Part shown: positions 7,785 to 14,971 of the stretch, in pieces
How the letters are laid out: each line of letters starts with the position of its first letter
Position numbering within the stretch: the first letter of the stretch is position 1
Assembly: GCA_024655825.1 (NCBI GenBank)
Contig: JANLFJ010000006.1
Location: forward strand, 40,311 to 104,310
DNA from: Peptococcaceae bacterium
Lineage (GTDB): Bacteria; Bacillota; Peptococcia; DRI-13; PHAD01
Reading direction: 5' to 3'
Length of the DNA: 64,000 nucleotides
Position numbers and translations under genes: made by a program
The notes under the pieces: model-generated
Databases searched by the model: none
What the model saw: the letters and a program-made list of their open reading frames with translations, nothing else
Told to the model about the DNA's origin: nothing

Positions 7785-8779
7785 ACGCTTTCCTCCTTAC
7801 CTACGGAATAAAGCGGAGTATACTGAATTGCTTTATGTTCTTTAAATATTTTTTCAAATATAGGTATAAATTGTCGGCTTGCATGAGAAGCTTTCCCAAT
7901 TAAGTCATCAGCCTTATTAGCACCATCTAGTGTAAATTCTCCTGCTGCCACTTTTGGATTAATCCTATGGACTTTCTCTTTCCCAAGTAGTAATCCTGCC
8001 TGGTTGTTTGCTGCTATACTTTGTCCTCTCATAATTACATCAATTACATCATTACCCCTTACCCAGGCGAATTTACCACCTTTATTTAGGCGTTCATGAC
8101 GTGCTATTACCTCATCTGATGTTCCGATACTAAGTACAGACAATGCATCTAAATGTACACCTAACAACTTGTATGCTTCAATTATCCCAACCATTGTCGG
8201 ATTGTTTGCCCATACTCCCCCGTCTATCAAGCGTATATTGTCAACTTCACGTGTACAAGGGAAAAAAGTTGGTGCTGCTGTGGTTGCGAGTGCAACTTTC
8301 CATGCAGGTACTTTATAGTCTCGTCTGAGTTTTTCATGATGTGGGGTCTTAAATAGATAAACATCATCATCCCCGATATTATAGGACGGTATGACCAGAC
8401 GAACTTTACTATCTCCTAATGTTTTATCACCAAAACACTTCTGTAATGCTTCTTTAAGTGGCTGATTAGAATACTTATAGCGAAACCATTGTATGAGTCC
8501 TTTATAAAAAGGTATTGGTGGGAATATTTGCTGACCATAATCCAAATAGAAATTTACAATTTCTCGTGGTCTCATACCTAATCCCAATCCCAATGCAATA
8601 ATACCACCTGTAGATGTACCAGTTATTAAATCAAAATGTTCAATAATGTTAACACCGGTATCTTCTTCTATCGCAGCAAGTATTGCAGCTGAAAAAAGGC
8701 CTTTAATACCTCCGCCATCAAGAGAAAGGATGTGAAACTTTTTAGATAAAGGGCCCTGCTGCATGTTATTATCCTCCAT
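7778..8779 (-). CDS. capV: CapV-like patatin phospholipase, CBASS effector
   Basis: 333 residues with a complete patatin fold: oxyanion loop DGGGIKGL at residues 21-28, nucleophile elbow GTSTGG with Ser56, and the catalytic Asp186 in the LIDGGVWANNP block. CapV-type enzymes are switched on by the cyclic nucleotide made by the neighbouring CD-NTase and then degrade membrane lipid, killing the infected cell. The C-terminal region after residue 250 is where CapV proteins bind the signal. The ATG follows GGAGGATAATAAC. It is first in the operon and overlaps the CD-NTase gene by 7 bases. The DNA is markedly more AT-rich than the Tad or house-keeping genes on either side, as expected of transferred defence genes. 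Confidence 0.9.
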   Translation of the reverse strand: MEDNNMQQGPLSKKFHILSLDGGGIKGLFSAAILAAIEEDTGVNIIEHFDLITGTSTGGIIALGLGLGMRPREIVNFYLDYGQQIFPPIPFYKGLIQWFRYKYSNQPLKEALQKCFGDKTLGDSKVRLVIPSYNIGDDDVYLFKTPHHEKLRRDYKVPAWKVALATTAAPTFFPCTREVDNIRLIDGGVWANNPTMVGIIEAYKLLGVHLDALSVLSIGTSDEVIARHERLNKGGKFAWVRGNDVIDVIMRGQSIAANNQAGLLLGKEKVHRINPKVAAGEFTLDGANKADDLIGKASHASRQFIPIFEKIFKEHKAIQYTPLYSVGKEESVC

Positions 8780-9095
8780 ATAATATTTAAAATGATATAA
8801 CCTCTATTCCTATGAGTCGGTTTAACGCATTGATGGTATATACTACTTAAGCCTAAATAATTACTATTTAGAGAACATATGTTGCCTCATTCAAACTTCC
8901 CATTATAAACATTAGCTCACGTTGCCATTTGTGATATTATTCTGACAAGCCCTGTCTGTATATCAAATATACTTTTATACTTTGTTAAAGTCTTGTACAC
9001 ACATAATTACCTGCTAAAAATATTCTCCACAAGCCATAATTTTCCTCCTAATGATAAATACTTACATTTTTCATCTTTGTATAATCAATTTAGCC
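8780..9095. other. AT-rich intergenic region upstream of capV
   Basis: No gene found on either strand. It should hold the capV promoter: several TATA-like stretches occur, but none makes a clean -35/-10 pair that I would defend. The sequence resembles the CBASS genes in base composition rather than parB. Confidence 0.4.
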
Positions 9096-9131
9096 TTTAG
9101 TAAAAAGGCCCGACAATATATGCCGGACCTT
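9096..9131 (-). terminator. Rho-independent terminator of parA-parB
   Basis: An 11-bp stem with two wobble pairs (AAGGTCCGGCA pairing with TGTCGGGCCTT on the minus strand) followed by a T-rich tail, 25 bases after the parB stop. It separates the parAB transcript from capV. Confidence 0.85.
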
Positions 9132-9155
9132 AAGTATTTTGTAATTCTATTTTCT

Positions 9156-10148
9156 TCAGCCTTCACTCTTGGCTTCCTTCTTTTTCTCAAAGTAAAGGAT
9201 TAGCGCCTTTTCGATAATCTCTTCAATCTCAGCCTGCTTCTGTCCGGAGGAGAAGAATTTTGCCACAAGCTTGGCCTTAAGCTTGAAGGCAACAGGCTTA
9301 TCCGACTTCTTCTTTTTATCAAGCTCGCCGGCCAATACTGAATATACTATGTCTTTATCAAGCTTTCCGGCTTCTGAATATGAACGCAGAATTTCGGCTT
9401 TGCTCATATCAACCTTAAAACCATTTTCAGCCATAATGGCTTCAACATCCCTCTGCTCATTTTCCCGCAAATAAGAAAGCGCTACTGCCGGAATAAAGGC
9501 AATTTCTTCTTTATCCACTCTTGCAAGGAGTTCAGGAATAAGCTCATTTAGCCGTAAATACCGGGCAACAGTTGGCCTTGAGAGACTGTATTTTATGCCT
9601 GTTTTTCCTAGGCTTGTTAACCTCGTCTCAACTTGAGACGAAGTTCTATTTCCCCTTATTTCATGCGGGTTCAGGAGCTTTTCCAGCTCATTTATCAGGT
9701 CTGTTCGAGCCCCTTGTTTTTTTAGCGTCTTATGATGCATTGCCAAGGCAATGGCCCTTTCTGAATGGCACAGATCAGCGAATGAACGTTGCATCAGGTT
9801 GGTTTCGGTTACAATCAAGGCCGCCTCTTCATCGGTAAGCTTGTCTTTTATTACCGCCGGTATCGTTTGTAATCCGGCGGTTTTGGCTGCGTTGACCCGG
9901 TTATGCCCTGACAAGATTTCATATTTTTCCTCGCCTTTGGGCCGGACAATAATCGGCACAATCACGCCAAGCTCCTTGACGCTCCGTACTATGTCGTCGA
10001 ACCGCTCTCCCGAATACAACTTGAACGGATGATTTTCATAAGGCTGGAGTGTGGATAGGGGGAGCTCCTTTACCCCCTCGGCTTCTTTCGTCTCATCGCC
10101 GAAAATATCTTTGAAGGATTGAATTCTTCCCTTTTCTCTAATTTCCAT
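9156..10148 (-). CDS. parB: ParB-like DNA-binding partition protein, plasmid/ICE type
   Basis: 330 residues. The N-terminal ParB/Srx domain is clear: the L-Q-P-Y-E-N-H-P-F segment, IVPIIVRP, the ILSGHNRVNAAKTAG box (here GHNR in place of the chromosomal GERR), then TETNLMQRSF, followed by a helix-turn-helix region around residues 170-190 (GIKYSLSRPTVARYLRLNELI). The C-terminus is a lysine-rich tail. This form, with a short N-terminal lead and the GHNR variant, is usual for partition proteins of plasmids and integrative elements, not for the origin-linked spo0J. The ATG at 10148 overlaps the parA end by 11 bases. No parS-like palindrome was recognised nearby. Confidence 0.85.
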   Translation of the reverse strand: MEIREKGRIQSFKDIFGDETKEAEGVKELPLSTLQPYENHPFKLYSGERFDDIVRSVKELGVIVPIIVRPKGEEKYEILSGHNRVNAAKTAGLQTIPAVIKDKLTDEEAALIVTETNLMQRSFADLCHSERAIALAMHHKTLKKQGARTDLINELEKLLNPHEIRGNRTSSQVETRLTSLGKTGIKYSLSRPTVARYLRLNELIPELLARVDKEEIAFIPAVALSYLRENEQRDVEAIMAENGFKVDMSKAEILRSYSEAGKLDKDIVYSVLAGELDKKKKSDKPVAFKLKAKLVAKFFSSGQKQAEIEEIIEKALILYFEKKKEAKSEG

Positions 10149-10932
10149 AGCTCAGATACTCCCTTCCAAAGTTTTTGTACGCTTGGGCCACCTTGCTTTT
10201 GCCGTCGTATTCCAGAATGCTTTGTGAATTGTAGCTGGCTTCTCCGACCTTGACGGATACCGGTATTTTGCTGTCGAAGATCCTTAAGCCCCCCTTGTAA
10301 GCGTCGTTCAACAGGTTCATTATTTCTTTGGCCAGCTTTGTCCTGCCGGCAAACATGGTAATCAGGATACCGTCAATTTTGATGCCGGGATTGATGCGTT
10401 TCTTGACCCTGGCAATTGTTTTGAGCAGAAGCTCCAGGCCTTTGGCTGAAAGGTACTGCGCTGTGGCGGGGATAAGAACGCTTTCGCAGGCCGCAAGGGC
10501 GTTGATGGTCAGCATGCCGAGCGCAGGCATGCAGTCAATAATGATGTAATCGTACCGGTCCCGCAGCTTCTCTAATACGGAAAGCAAGATCATTTCCCGG
10601 CTCATTACATTGACCAGGCTCATTTCAACTGCCGAAAGCTCTATACTGCTGGGAAGAAGGTCAAGATTGCTGAAAGAAAGCAGGTATTCACCCCTGTCCG
10701 GCAGTTCCTTATCTTCCACCGCCGCCATCATTAAGTGGTAGATGGTGGTTTTCAGCTCATCGGGACGGTCAATGCCAAAACACATTGTCAGGTTGGCCTG
10801 GGGATCGAAGTCGGTTAAGAGCACCTTTTTCCCAAGCTCCGACAAAACATAAGCCAGGTTTAAGGCTGTTGTGGTTTTTCCCACGCCGCCCTTCTGGTTG
10901 GCGATTGCCACAATTTTGCACTTGTTGCTCAT
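10138..10932 (-). CDS. parA: ParA/Soj-type partition ATPase
   Basis: 264 residues without an N-terminal helix-turn-helix. The deviant Walker A motif is KGGVGKTT near residue 15, Walker A' is TDFDPQAN, and Walker B is YIIIDCMPALG. The protein should drive segregation of DNA bound by the ParB encoded next. I chose the ATG at 10932, preceded by AAGGAGATAAAA; an in-frame start 12 codons upstream has no ribosome site. In the context of an AT-rich defence module and a tRNA gene, the pair is best read as a remnant of, or cargo on, an integrated mobile element. The rest of such an element (integrase, relaxase) is not in this window. Confidence 0.92.
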   Translation of the reverse strand: MSNKCKIVAIANQKGGVGKTTTALNLAYVLSELGKKVLLTDFDPQANLTMCFGIDRPDELKTTIYHLMMAAVEDKELPDRGEYLLSFSNLDLLPSSIELSAVEMSLVNVMSREMILLSVLEKLRDRYDYIIIDCMPALGMLTINALAACESVLIPATAQYLSAKGLELLLKTIARVKKRINPGIKIDGILITMFAGRTKLAKEIMNLLNDAYKGGLRIFDSKIPVSVKVGEASYNSQSILEYDGKSKVAQAYKNFGREYLSYGN

Positions 10933-10982
10933 TTTTATCTCCTTCCGTTTTGCTAATTTTTCATTCACATCAGATTCCGGTG

Positions 10983-11023
10983 AAAAACAAAAAGACTACG
11001 CGGTGCAAAGAAACCGCATAGTC
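10983..11023 (-). terminator. Rho-independent terminator upstream of parA
   Basis: Strong 11-bp stem (GACTATGCGGT with ACCGCGTAGTC, 8-base loop) followed by TTTTTGTTTTT on the minus strand. It insulates parAB from tRNA transcription, so parA must have its own promoter in the 50 bases that remain, or be expressed by read-through. Confidence 0.8.
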
Positions 11024-11148
11024 CCAATAGTGAAGCCTTATTTAATTCTTATACTAAACCTAAACTCAAGATGACAAACGCAAGTTTCTTTGATGTTCAC
11101 ACTTAGCAGCCTGTCATCGTCAATTCGGTTTGGCCAACATGCCATTTT

Positions 11149-11183
11149 ATTAAAATGAAAACTGAGACCGCAATCGACCTCAG
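11149..11183 (-). terminator. Rho-independent terminator of the tRNA-Ala transcript
   Basis: A 9-bp stem (CTGAGGTCG with CGGTCTCAG, two wobble pairs, ATTG loop) followed by TTTTCATTTT, starting 12 bases after the encoded CCA end of the tRNA. Confidence 0.8.
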
Positions 11184-11195
11184 ATGTTTTTGATA

Positions 11196-11271
11196 TGGTG
11201 GAGCATAGCGGACTTGAACCGCTGACCTCTTGACTGCCAGTCAAGCGTTCTCCCAGCTGAACTAATGCCCC
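11196..11271 (-). tRNA. tRNA-Ala, anticodon GGC
   Basis: Complete cloverleaf of 76 bases with encoded CCA. The acceptor stem is GGGGCAT with ATGCTCC and carries the G3-U70 pair that identifies alanine tRNAs. The anticodon stem CTTGA/TCAAG holds the loop CTGGCAG, so the anticodon is GGC. The T loop reads GTTCAAG. It lies downstream of a truncated tRNA copy and a consensus promoter, and forms the right boundary of the accessory island. tRNA genes are frequent integration sites, but no duplicated 3' end of this tRNA was found on the left side. Confidence 0.95.
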
Positions 11272-11336
11272 AGTTATTCCCTTTTCTGGTATTAATTTCC
11301 TGTTGCGCTTTTCCGGGGTGCGTAACTGTATCATCC

Positions 11337-11361
11337 ACGCTCCCAACTGCGCTAATGCCCC
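11337..11361 (-). pseudogene. Truncated tRNA 5' fragment
   Basis: On the minus strand the stretch GGGGCATTAGCGCAGTTGGG matches the 5' acceptor and D-arm region of the intact tRNA-Ala 65 bases downstream, but the anticodon arm and 3' half are missing and replaced by unrelated sequence. It sits between the consensus promoter and the intact tRNA, so it would be at the 5' end of the same precursor RNA. Confidence 0.6.
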
Positions 11362-11391
11362 GGTATTCGTATAAATATGGTCACAGTTAAG

Positions 11392-11420
11392 ATTATATGT
11401 ATTAAAGGCGTTCTTGTCAA
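11392..11420 (-). promoter_or_regulatory. Consensus sigma-A promoter for the tRNA-Ala gene
   Basis: Perfect -35 TTGACA (11415-11420) and perfect -10 TATAAT (11392-11397) separated by exactly 17 bases on the minus strand. The predicted start is about 110 bases upstream of the intact tRNA. Full consensus fits a stable-RNA gene. Confidence 0.9.
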
Positions 11421-11454
11421 CGCGAATAATCTGGCATAAACTGGGTTGGGCCGC

Positions 11455-11799
11455 TCATTCCTCGAAAGGAACCTGCGGAGCGTCGGCCCAGAGCCTCTCC
11501 AGGCTGTAAAAGTTTCTTTCCTCATCCTGGAAGATATGGACGATCACCACACCGAAATCCATTAAAATCCACCTGCCTTCGGGGTAACCTTCCCTTCTGG
11601 CCAAGGGCAGGCCGGCTTTGTTCATTTCCTCTTCCACGTGATCCGCAATGGCCTGGGTTTGCACGCGTGAATTCCCGCTGGCAAGGACAAAGTAATCGGT
11701 TAAAAGCGACAATTCCTCCAGCTTTAAAATGCTGATCTCTCTTCCTTTTTTTTCGGCTATGGCCCGTGCAGCCAGTACAGCCAGTTCTCTGCTTTTCAT
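11455..11799 (-). CDS. rsfS: Ribosome silencing factor RsfS
   Basis: 114 residues, the normal length of the RsfS/Iojap family. It binds ribosomal protein uL14 on the large subunit and blocks subunit joining during starvation. Visible family blocks are LLTDYFVLASGNSRVQTQAIADHVEE and YPEGRWILMDFGVVIVHIFQ (split here only in description), ending near FYSLERLWADAP. It starts one base after the yqeK stop, the common yqeK-rsfS arrangement in Firmicutes, and continues the nadD-region operon order. The start ATG follows the end of yqeK so closely that translation is probably coupled. Confidence 0.96.
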   Translation of the reverse strand: MKSRELAVLAARAIAEKKGREISILKLEELSLLTDYFVLASGNSRVQTQAIADHVEEEMNKAGLPLARREGYPEGRWILMDFGVVIVHIFQDEERNFYSLERLWADAPQVPFEE

Positions 11800-11800
11800 A

Positions 11801-12379
11801 TCATTCCCCCAGGTTTAGTTTGCTGGCAAGCAGCCAGTTTCTCGCCTCAATGGTCAGCGGGTGGATCAGGAACTCTCTTTCCAAGACATACCTGATCGTG
11901 GAATCAAAGGCGCAAAGCATTCCCCTCGCCAGGTCGCTTGCACAGACACTTCTCAATTTATCGACACCTTGGTATTTGCGCCCGGGCTCCACCAGGTCCG
12001 CCAGGTAAATGATTATATCCAGCATGCTCATGTTAACCCTTCCCGTGGTGTGATAGTGGATGGCCAGCAAAACCTCCTCGTCATCCACCCGCAAATCGTT
12101 TCGGCAAAGCCATGCGCCGACAGGCCCGTGCAGCAGATCCGGCTGCATTTCTTCGGCCTGGCAGGTTAAGAGATGGTTCTGCCGGGCCACGGCAAGCAGT
12201 TCCTGGGGAGGCAGGTCCTTGGCATAATCGTGAAGAAGAGCCGCAAGATAAACCTTGTCTTTATCGACTTTTTTTCCGTCCGCCATTTTCAGCGCGGTTT
12301 TCACGACCCGCAGGGAGTGGGCCGCGCGCGATGGGCTGAGCCTCTCCTTAATAATATTGACATAATTATTAAAATTCAT
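11801..12379 (-). CDS. yqeK: YqeK family HD-domain diadenosine tetraphosphatase
   Basis: 192 residues from the ATG at 12379, preceded by GGAGAGG at 8 bases; a longer frame to 12505 would run through a terminator and is rejected. The HD motif LLHDYAKDLP is near residue 47, with further metal ligands expected at the H of DLLHGPVGA and the AIHYHTTG box. YqeK enzymes split Ap4A symmetrically to ADP. The gene lies upstream of rsfS and downstream of nadD in the usual Clostridial order nadD-yqeK-rsfS, here interrupted by an RRM gene with its own terminator. Confidence 0.93.
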   Translation of the reverse strand: MNFNNYVNIIKERLSPSRAAHSLRVVKTALKMADGKKVDKDKVYLAALLHDYAKDLPPQELLAVARQNHLLTCQAEEMQPDLLHGPVGAWLCRNDLRVDDEEVLLAIHYHTTGRVNMSMLDIIIYLADLVEPGRKYQGVDKLRSVCASDLARGMLCAFDSTIRYVLEREFLIHPLTIEARNWLLASKLNLGE

Positions 12380-12395
12380 CAGCTGAACCTCTCCA

Positions 12396-12422
12396 TATAA
12401 AAACCCCCTTGAGGAGAGGGGG
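12396..12422 (-). terminator. Rho-independent terminator after the RRM protein gene
   Basis: Stem CCCCCT/AGGGGG on the minus strand followed by a T run, 18 bases after the RRM gene stop and 17 bases before the yqeK start. It will reduce read-through from the RRM gene into yqeK. Confidence 0.7.
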
Positions 12423-12440
12423 CAAATCAACCGGGGTTTA

Positions 12441-12710
12441 TCACTGTTCCCGCGATTTTGCTTCATTGACTGACAGTATGCGCCCGTTAAATTCTTTTCC
12501 GTCAACGGAGGCGATCATGTTTTCCACGTCTTCGTCAGCAACTTCTACAAAACCAAAGCCCCGGGAACGATTGGTTTCCTTATCCTTGATAATACGGGTG
12601 CTGATAACCTGCCCGTATGAACTGAAAAGATCCGCCAACTCCTGCGGGCTTGTTGCCCAGGGCAAATTGCCCACATATAAGGTTTTCGACAACTGGTTCA
12701 CCTCGCTCAC
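12441..12710 (-). CDS. RRM-domain RNA-binding protein
   Basis: 89 residues consisting of one RNA recognition motif. RNP-2 is LYVGNL near residue 12 and RNP-1 is RGFGFVEV near residue 50, the two strands that stack on RNA bases. Small single-RRM proteins of this kind occur in many bacteria, often cold- or stress-linked, but their targets here are unknown. The gene has its own terminator and sits between nadD and yqeK. The start at MSEVNQLSK is preceded by GAGGTGAG-like sequence. No further domain is present. Confidence 0.92.
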   Translation of the reverse strand: MSEVNQLSKTLYVGNLPWATSPQELADLFSSYGQVISTRIIKDKETNRSRGFGFVEVADEDVENMIASVDGKEFNGRILSVNEAKSREQ

Positions 12711-12779
12711 CTCTGAATCATAAATCTTTTTTTATTATGCGTTATTGCTTCATTATTATACTCAGAGGCGAGCAATGCC

Positions 12780-13424
12780 TCAGCAGTGGTATAACCCGTT
12801 TTTCCTGATAAAGTTTTCTACGGCTTCGGGCAACAGGTATTTAATGGTGCGATCATTCCTCACCCTGTGGCGAATGTCCGTGGAGGATATGGCCATAGCA
12901 GGTACTTCCAGGGGAATGATTTTTTTAAGCAGCGCAGCCGGCAAGTTTTGGGCCAGTTTTTCGTGCAATTCGTTTAAATCAAACCCAGGCCTGGTTGCAG
13001 CGATAAAAGCGGTCTCTTTCAGGAGTTCACTTACGTTTTTCCAGGTTATTATCTCCAGAATGGCATCGGCGCCGGTGATAAAAAACAGTTCGCCGCCGGC
13101 CTTCATCTTGCTTTTAATATACATAACCGTATCGATGGCATATGATTCGCCCGGTCTGTCGATTTCCGTGCGGGAAACCTCGAAATACGGGTTGGCTGCG
13201 GTAGCCAGGACCGTCATCAGGTAGCGGTGTTCCTTGCTGCTGATGGCGACCCCTTTTTTGTGAGGCGGCTGGCCGGAAGGGACAAAGATGACCTTGTCCA
13301 GGTTAAATTCGGAACGAGCCGCTTCCGCCGTTACAAGGTGACCCTGGTGGATCGGGTCGAAAGTACCGCCCATGATTCCGACCCTGCTTGCTCTCTGCAG
13401 GTGTAAATCCTCATGATATTCCAT
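12780..13424 (-). CDS. nadD: Nicotinate-nucleotide adenylyltransferase
   Basis: 214 residues; transfers AMP from ATP to nicotinate mononucleotide in NAD synthesis. The nucleotidyl-transferase signature is GIMGGTFDPIHQGHL near residues 16-30, with the HxGH motif as HQGH. The second signature, ISSTDIRHRVR, is near residue 180. The ATG at 13424 is chosen because GGGGAGCAGG precedes it; the longer open frame to 13562 runs through AT-rich leader without a ribosome site. C-terminal LLPEAVENFIRKNGLY is typical. Confidence 0.95.
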   Translation of the reverse strand: MEYHEDLHLQRASRVGIMGGTFDPIHQGHLVTAEAARSEFNLDKVIFVPSGQPPHKKGVAISSKEHRYLMTVLATAANPYFEVSRTEIDRPGESYAIDTVMYIKSKMKAGGELFFITGADAILEIITWKNVSELLKETAFIAATRPGFDLNELHEKLAQNLPAALLKKIIPLEVPAMAISSTDIRHRVRNDRTIKYLLPEAVENFIRKNGLYHC

Positions 13425-13550
13425 AACCTGCTCCCCTGACGGTTTTATCTTAGTATAACATTTGCCAACATTCACGAACAAGAAAAATTTCCAATAGCAA
13501 TAACGAAGGCAAAGCATAACATAGATACGGGAGAAAAGAGGTGGAAGAGC

Positions 13551-13667
13551 ATGTTGAAGCACCTTACAAGAAGATTTTTATGGAAAATAAGGTCTTTGCT
13601 TTACTGGCAACACCCTCACGCGCGTTTGTATTACAAATTGAAAAACGCAATCAGGAGGCTGCGTTAA
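13551..13667 (+). CDS. Small basic protein, 38 residues, unknown
   Basis: ATG at 13551 opens a 38-codon frame to TAA, with AGAGGTGGAAG a few bases upstream as a ribosome site and a GGAGCCG hairpin with a T-rich tail 10 bases after the stop. The peptide is rich in R, K, W and Y (starts MLKHLTRRFLWKIRS, ends KNAIRRLR) with almost no acidic residues, which suggests nucleic-acid or membrane contact. It is transcribed divergently from nadD and convergently with proA. Unknown family. The ribosome site plus terminator are the only support; it could also be a noncoding transcript. Confidence 0.45.
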   Translation: MLKHLTRRFLWKIRSLLYWQHPHARLYYKLKNAIRRLR

Positions 13668-13676
13668 GCAAAAGGA

Positions 13677-13700
13677 GGAGCCGGTTCGGCTCCTGTTTTA
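13677..13700 (+). terminator. Terminator hairpin between the small ORF and proA
   Basis: Perfect 7-bp stem GGAGCCG/CGGCTCC with a GTT loop, followed on the plus strand by TGTTTTATTT. It starts 9 bases after the small ORF and overlaps the end of proA, and on the minus strand its tail (TCCTCCTTTTG) is weaker. Confidence 0.65.
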
Positions 13701-14951
13701 TTTCCTTACTTGCCCGTTTCCGTAAACAACATATTTTATGGTAGTCAGTTCCTTTAAGCCCATGGGACCCCGGGCGTGCAGTTTCTGCGTGCTGATGCCT
13801 ATTTCCGCCCCGAACCCGAACTGGAAACCGTCGGTAAACCGTGTCGAGGCATTAACATAGACGGCGGCGGCATCTACCCCCTGCAGGAAAGCCCGCGCGT
13901 TGGCATAACTTTCGGTAACAATGGCTTCCGAGTGCTTCGTGCCGTAACGGCGGATATGAGCCATCGCCTCCTCCAGGCCGGCGACCACTCTGACCGACAG
14001 GATCAAATCGAGAAATTCAGCCGCATAATCCTCTTCGGTAGCCGGTTTTGCTCCTGGAATCAGTTCCAGTGTTTTTGGACAGCCCCGGATTTCTACTCCC
14101 ATTTCCACCAACCGTTTCCCGGCCCGTGGCAGAAATTCCCCGGCAACTTTTTCATGAACCAGAAGCGACTCGGCCGCGTTGCAGACCGCCGGGCGCTGGG
14201 TCTTGGCATTGATAATGATTTTCTCCGCCATTTCCAAATCAGCCCAGCTGTCCACGTAAACATGGCAGTTGCCAATCCCCGTTTCAATTACGGGAACAGA
14301 CGCGTTCTCGAGTACCGACCGGATCAGGCCGGCACCTCCCCTGGGGATCAGAACATCCAGGTACTGGTTTAACCTCATCATCTCAACGGCCACCTCGCGG
14401 CGGGGGTCTTCAACCAGCTGGATGCAGCCGCGGGGCGCCCCCGCCGACTCCGCGGCCGCCGCAATAACCCCTGTTATTGTGCGGTTTGACTGCAGGGCGT
14501 CTGAACTGCCGCGCAGGATGACGGCATTCCCCGTTTTAAGGCAGAGTCCCGCCGCGTCAACCGTCACGTTGGGACGTGCCTCGTAAATGATGCCGACGAC
14601 ACCCAAAGGAACCCTCATTTTCCCTATTTCGATATCCTGCGCACCTTTCCACATGCTTTCGATCTCTCCAACGGGATCGGGCAGCGATACCAGCGCCCGC
14701 AGCCCGTTGGCCATTTCCTTAATCCTGGCCGGCGTCAAAAGGAGCCGGTCCAGCAAGGCCTTGCTCATGCCGCGCTCCCGTCCCGCTGTCATGTCTTTTT
14801 CGTTGGCTTCAAGGATCAGTCCTTCTTTTTCTTCCAGGTCCGCGGCCATAGCCGAGAGAGCCCTGTTTTTTTGTTCCGCGGAAAGGCCGGCCAATACATA
14901 GCTTGCCTCTTTGGCCAGTTCCCCTTTAACCCGTAATTCTTCGCAAACCAT
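13698..14951 (-). CDS. proA: Gamma-glutamyl phosphate reductase
   Basis: 417 residues, normal for ProA. It reduces glutamyl-5-phosphate with NADPH to the semialdehyde, the second step of proline synthesis. Family blocks seen: GVVGIIYEARPNVTVDAA near residue 118, the IPRGGAGLI block, the catalytic-cysteine region around RPAVCNAAESLLVH, and TEDY/DFLDLILSVRVV followed by AIVTESYANARAFL and FQFGFGAEIGISTQKLHARGP near the C-terminus. It lies 20 bases downstream of proB, with GGAGGAGG before the ATG. Confidence 0.97.
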   Translation of the reverse strand: MVCEELRVKGELAKEASYVLAGLSAEQKNRALSAMAADLEEKEGLILEANEKDMTAGRERGMSKALLDRLLLTPARIKEMANGLRALVSLPDPVGEIESMWKGAQDIEIGKMRVPLGVVGIIYEARPNVTVDAAGLCLKTGNAVILRGSSDALQSNRTITGVIAAAAESAGAPRGCIQLVEDPRREVAVEMMRLNQYLDVLIPRGGAGLIRSVLENASVPVIETGIGNCHVYVDSWADLEMAEKIIINAKTQRPAVCNAAESLLVHEKVAGEFLPRAGKRLVEMGVEIRGCPKTLELIPGAKPATEEDYAAEFLDLILSVRVVAGLEEAMAHIRRYGTKHSEAIVTESYANARAFLQGVDAAAVYVNASTRFTDGFQFGFGAEIGISTQKLHARGPMGLKELTTIKYVVYGNGQVRK

Positions 14952-14971
14952 CGTCTACCTCCTCCAGGCTT

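Noticed and set aside
11038..11346. A 102-codon minus-strand frame over the tRNA
   Set aside because: It translates straight through the tRNA-Ala gene and a terminator and is not a protein gene.
13541..13744. A 67-codon plus-strand frame near nadD
   Set aside because: It runs through the terminator hairpin and into proA. The overlapping 38-codon frame at 13551 has the better ribosome site and stops before the hairpin.
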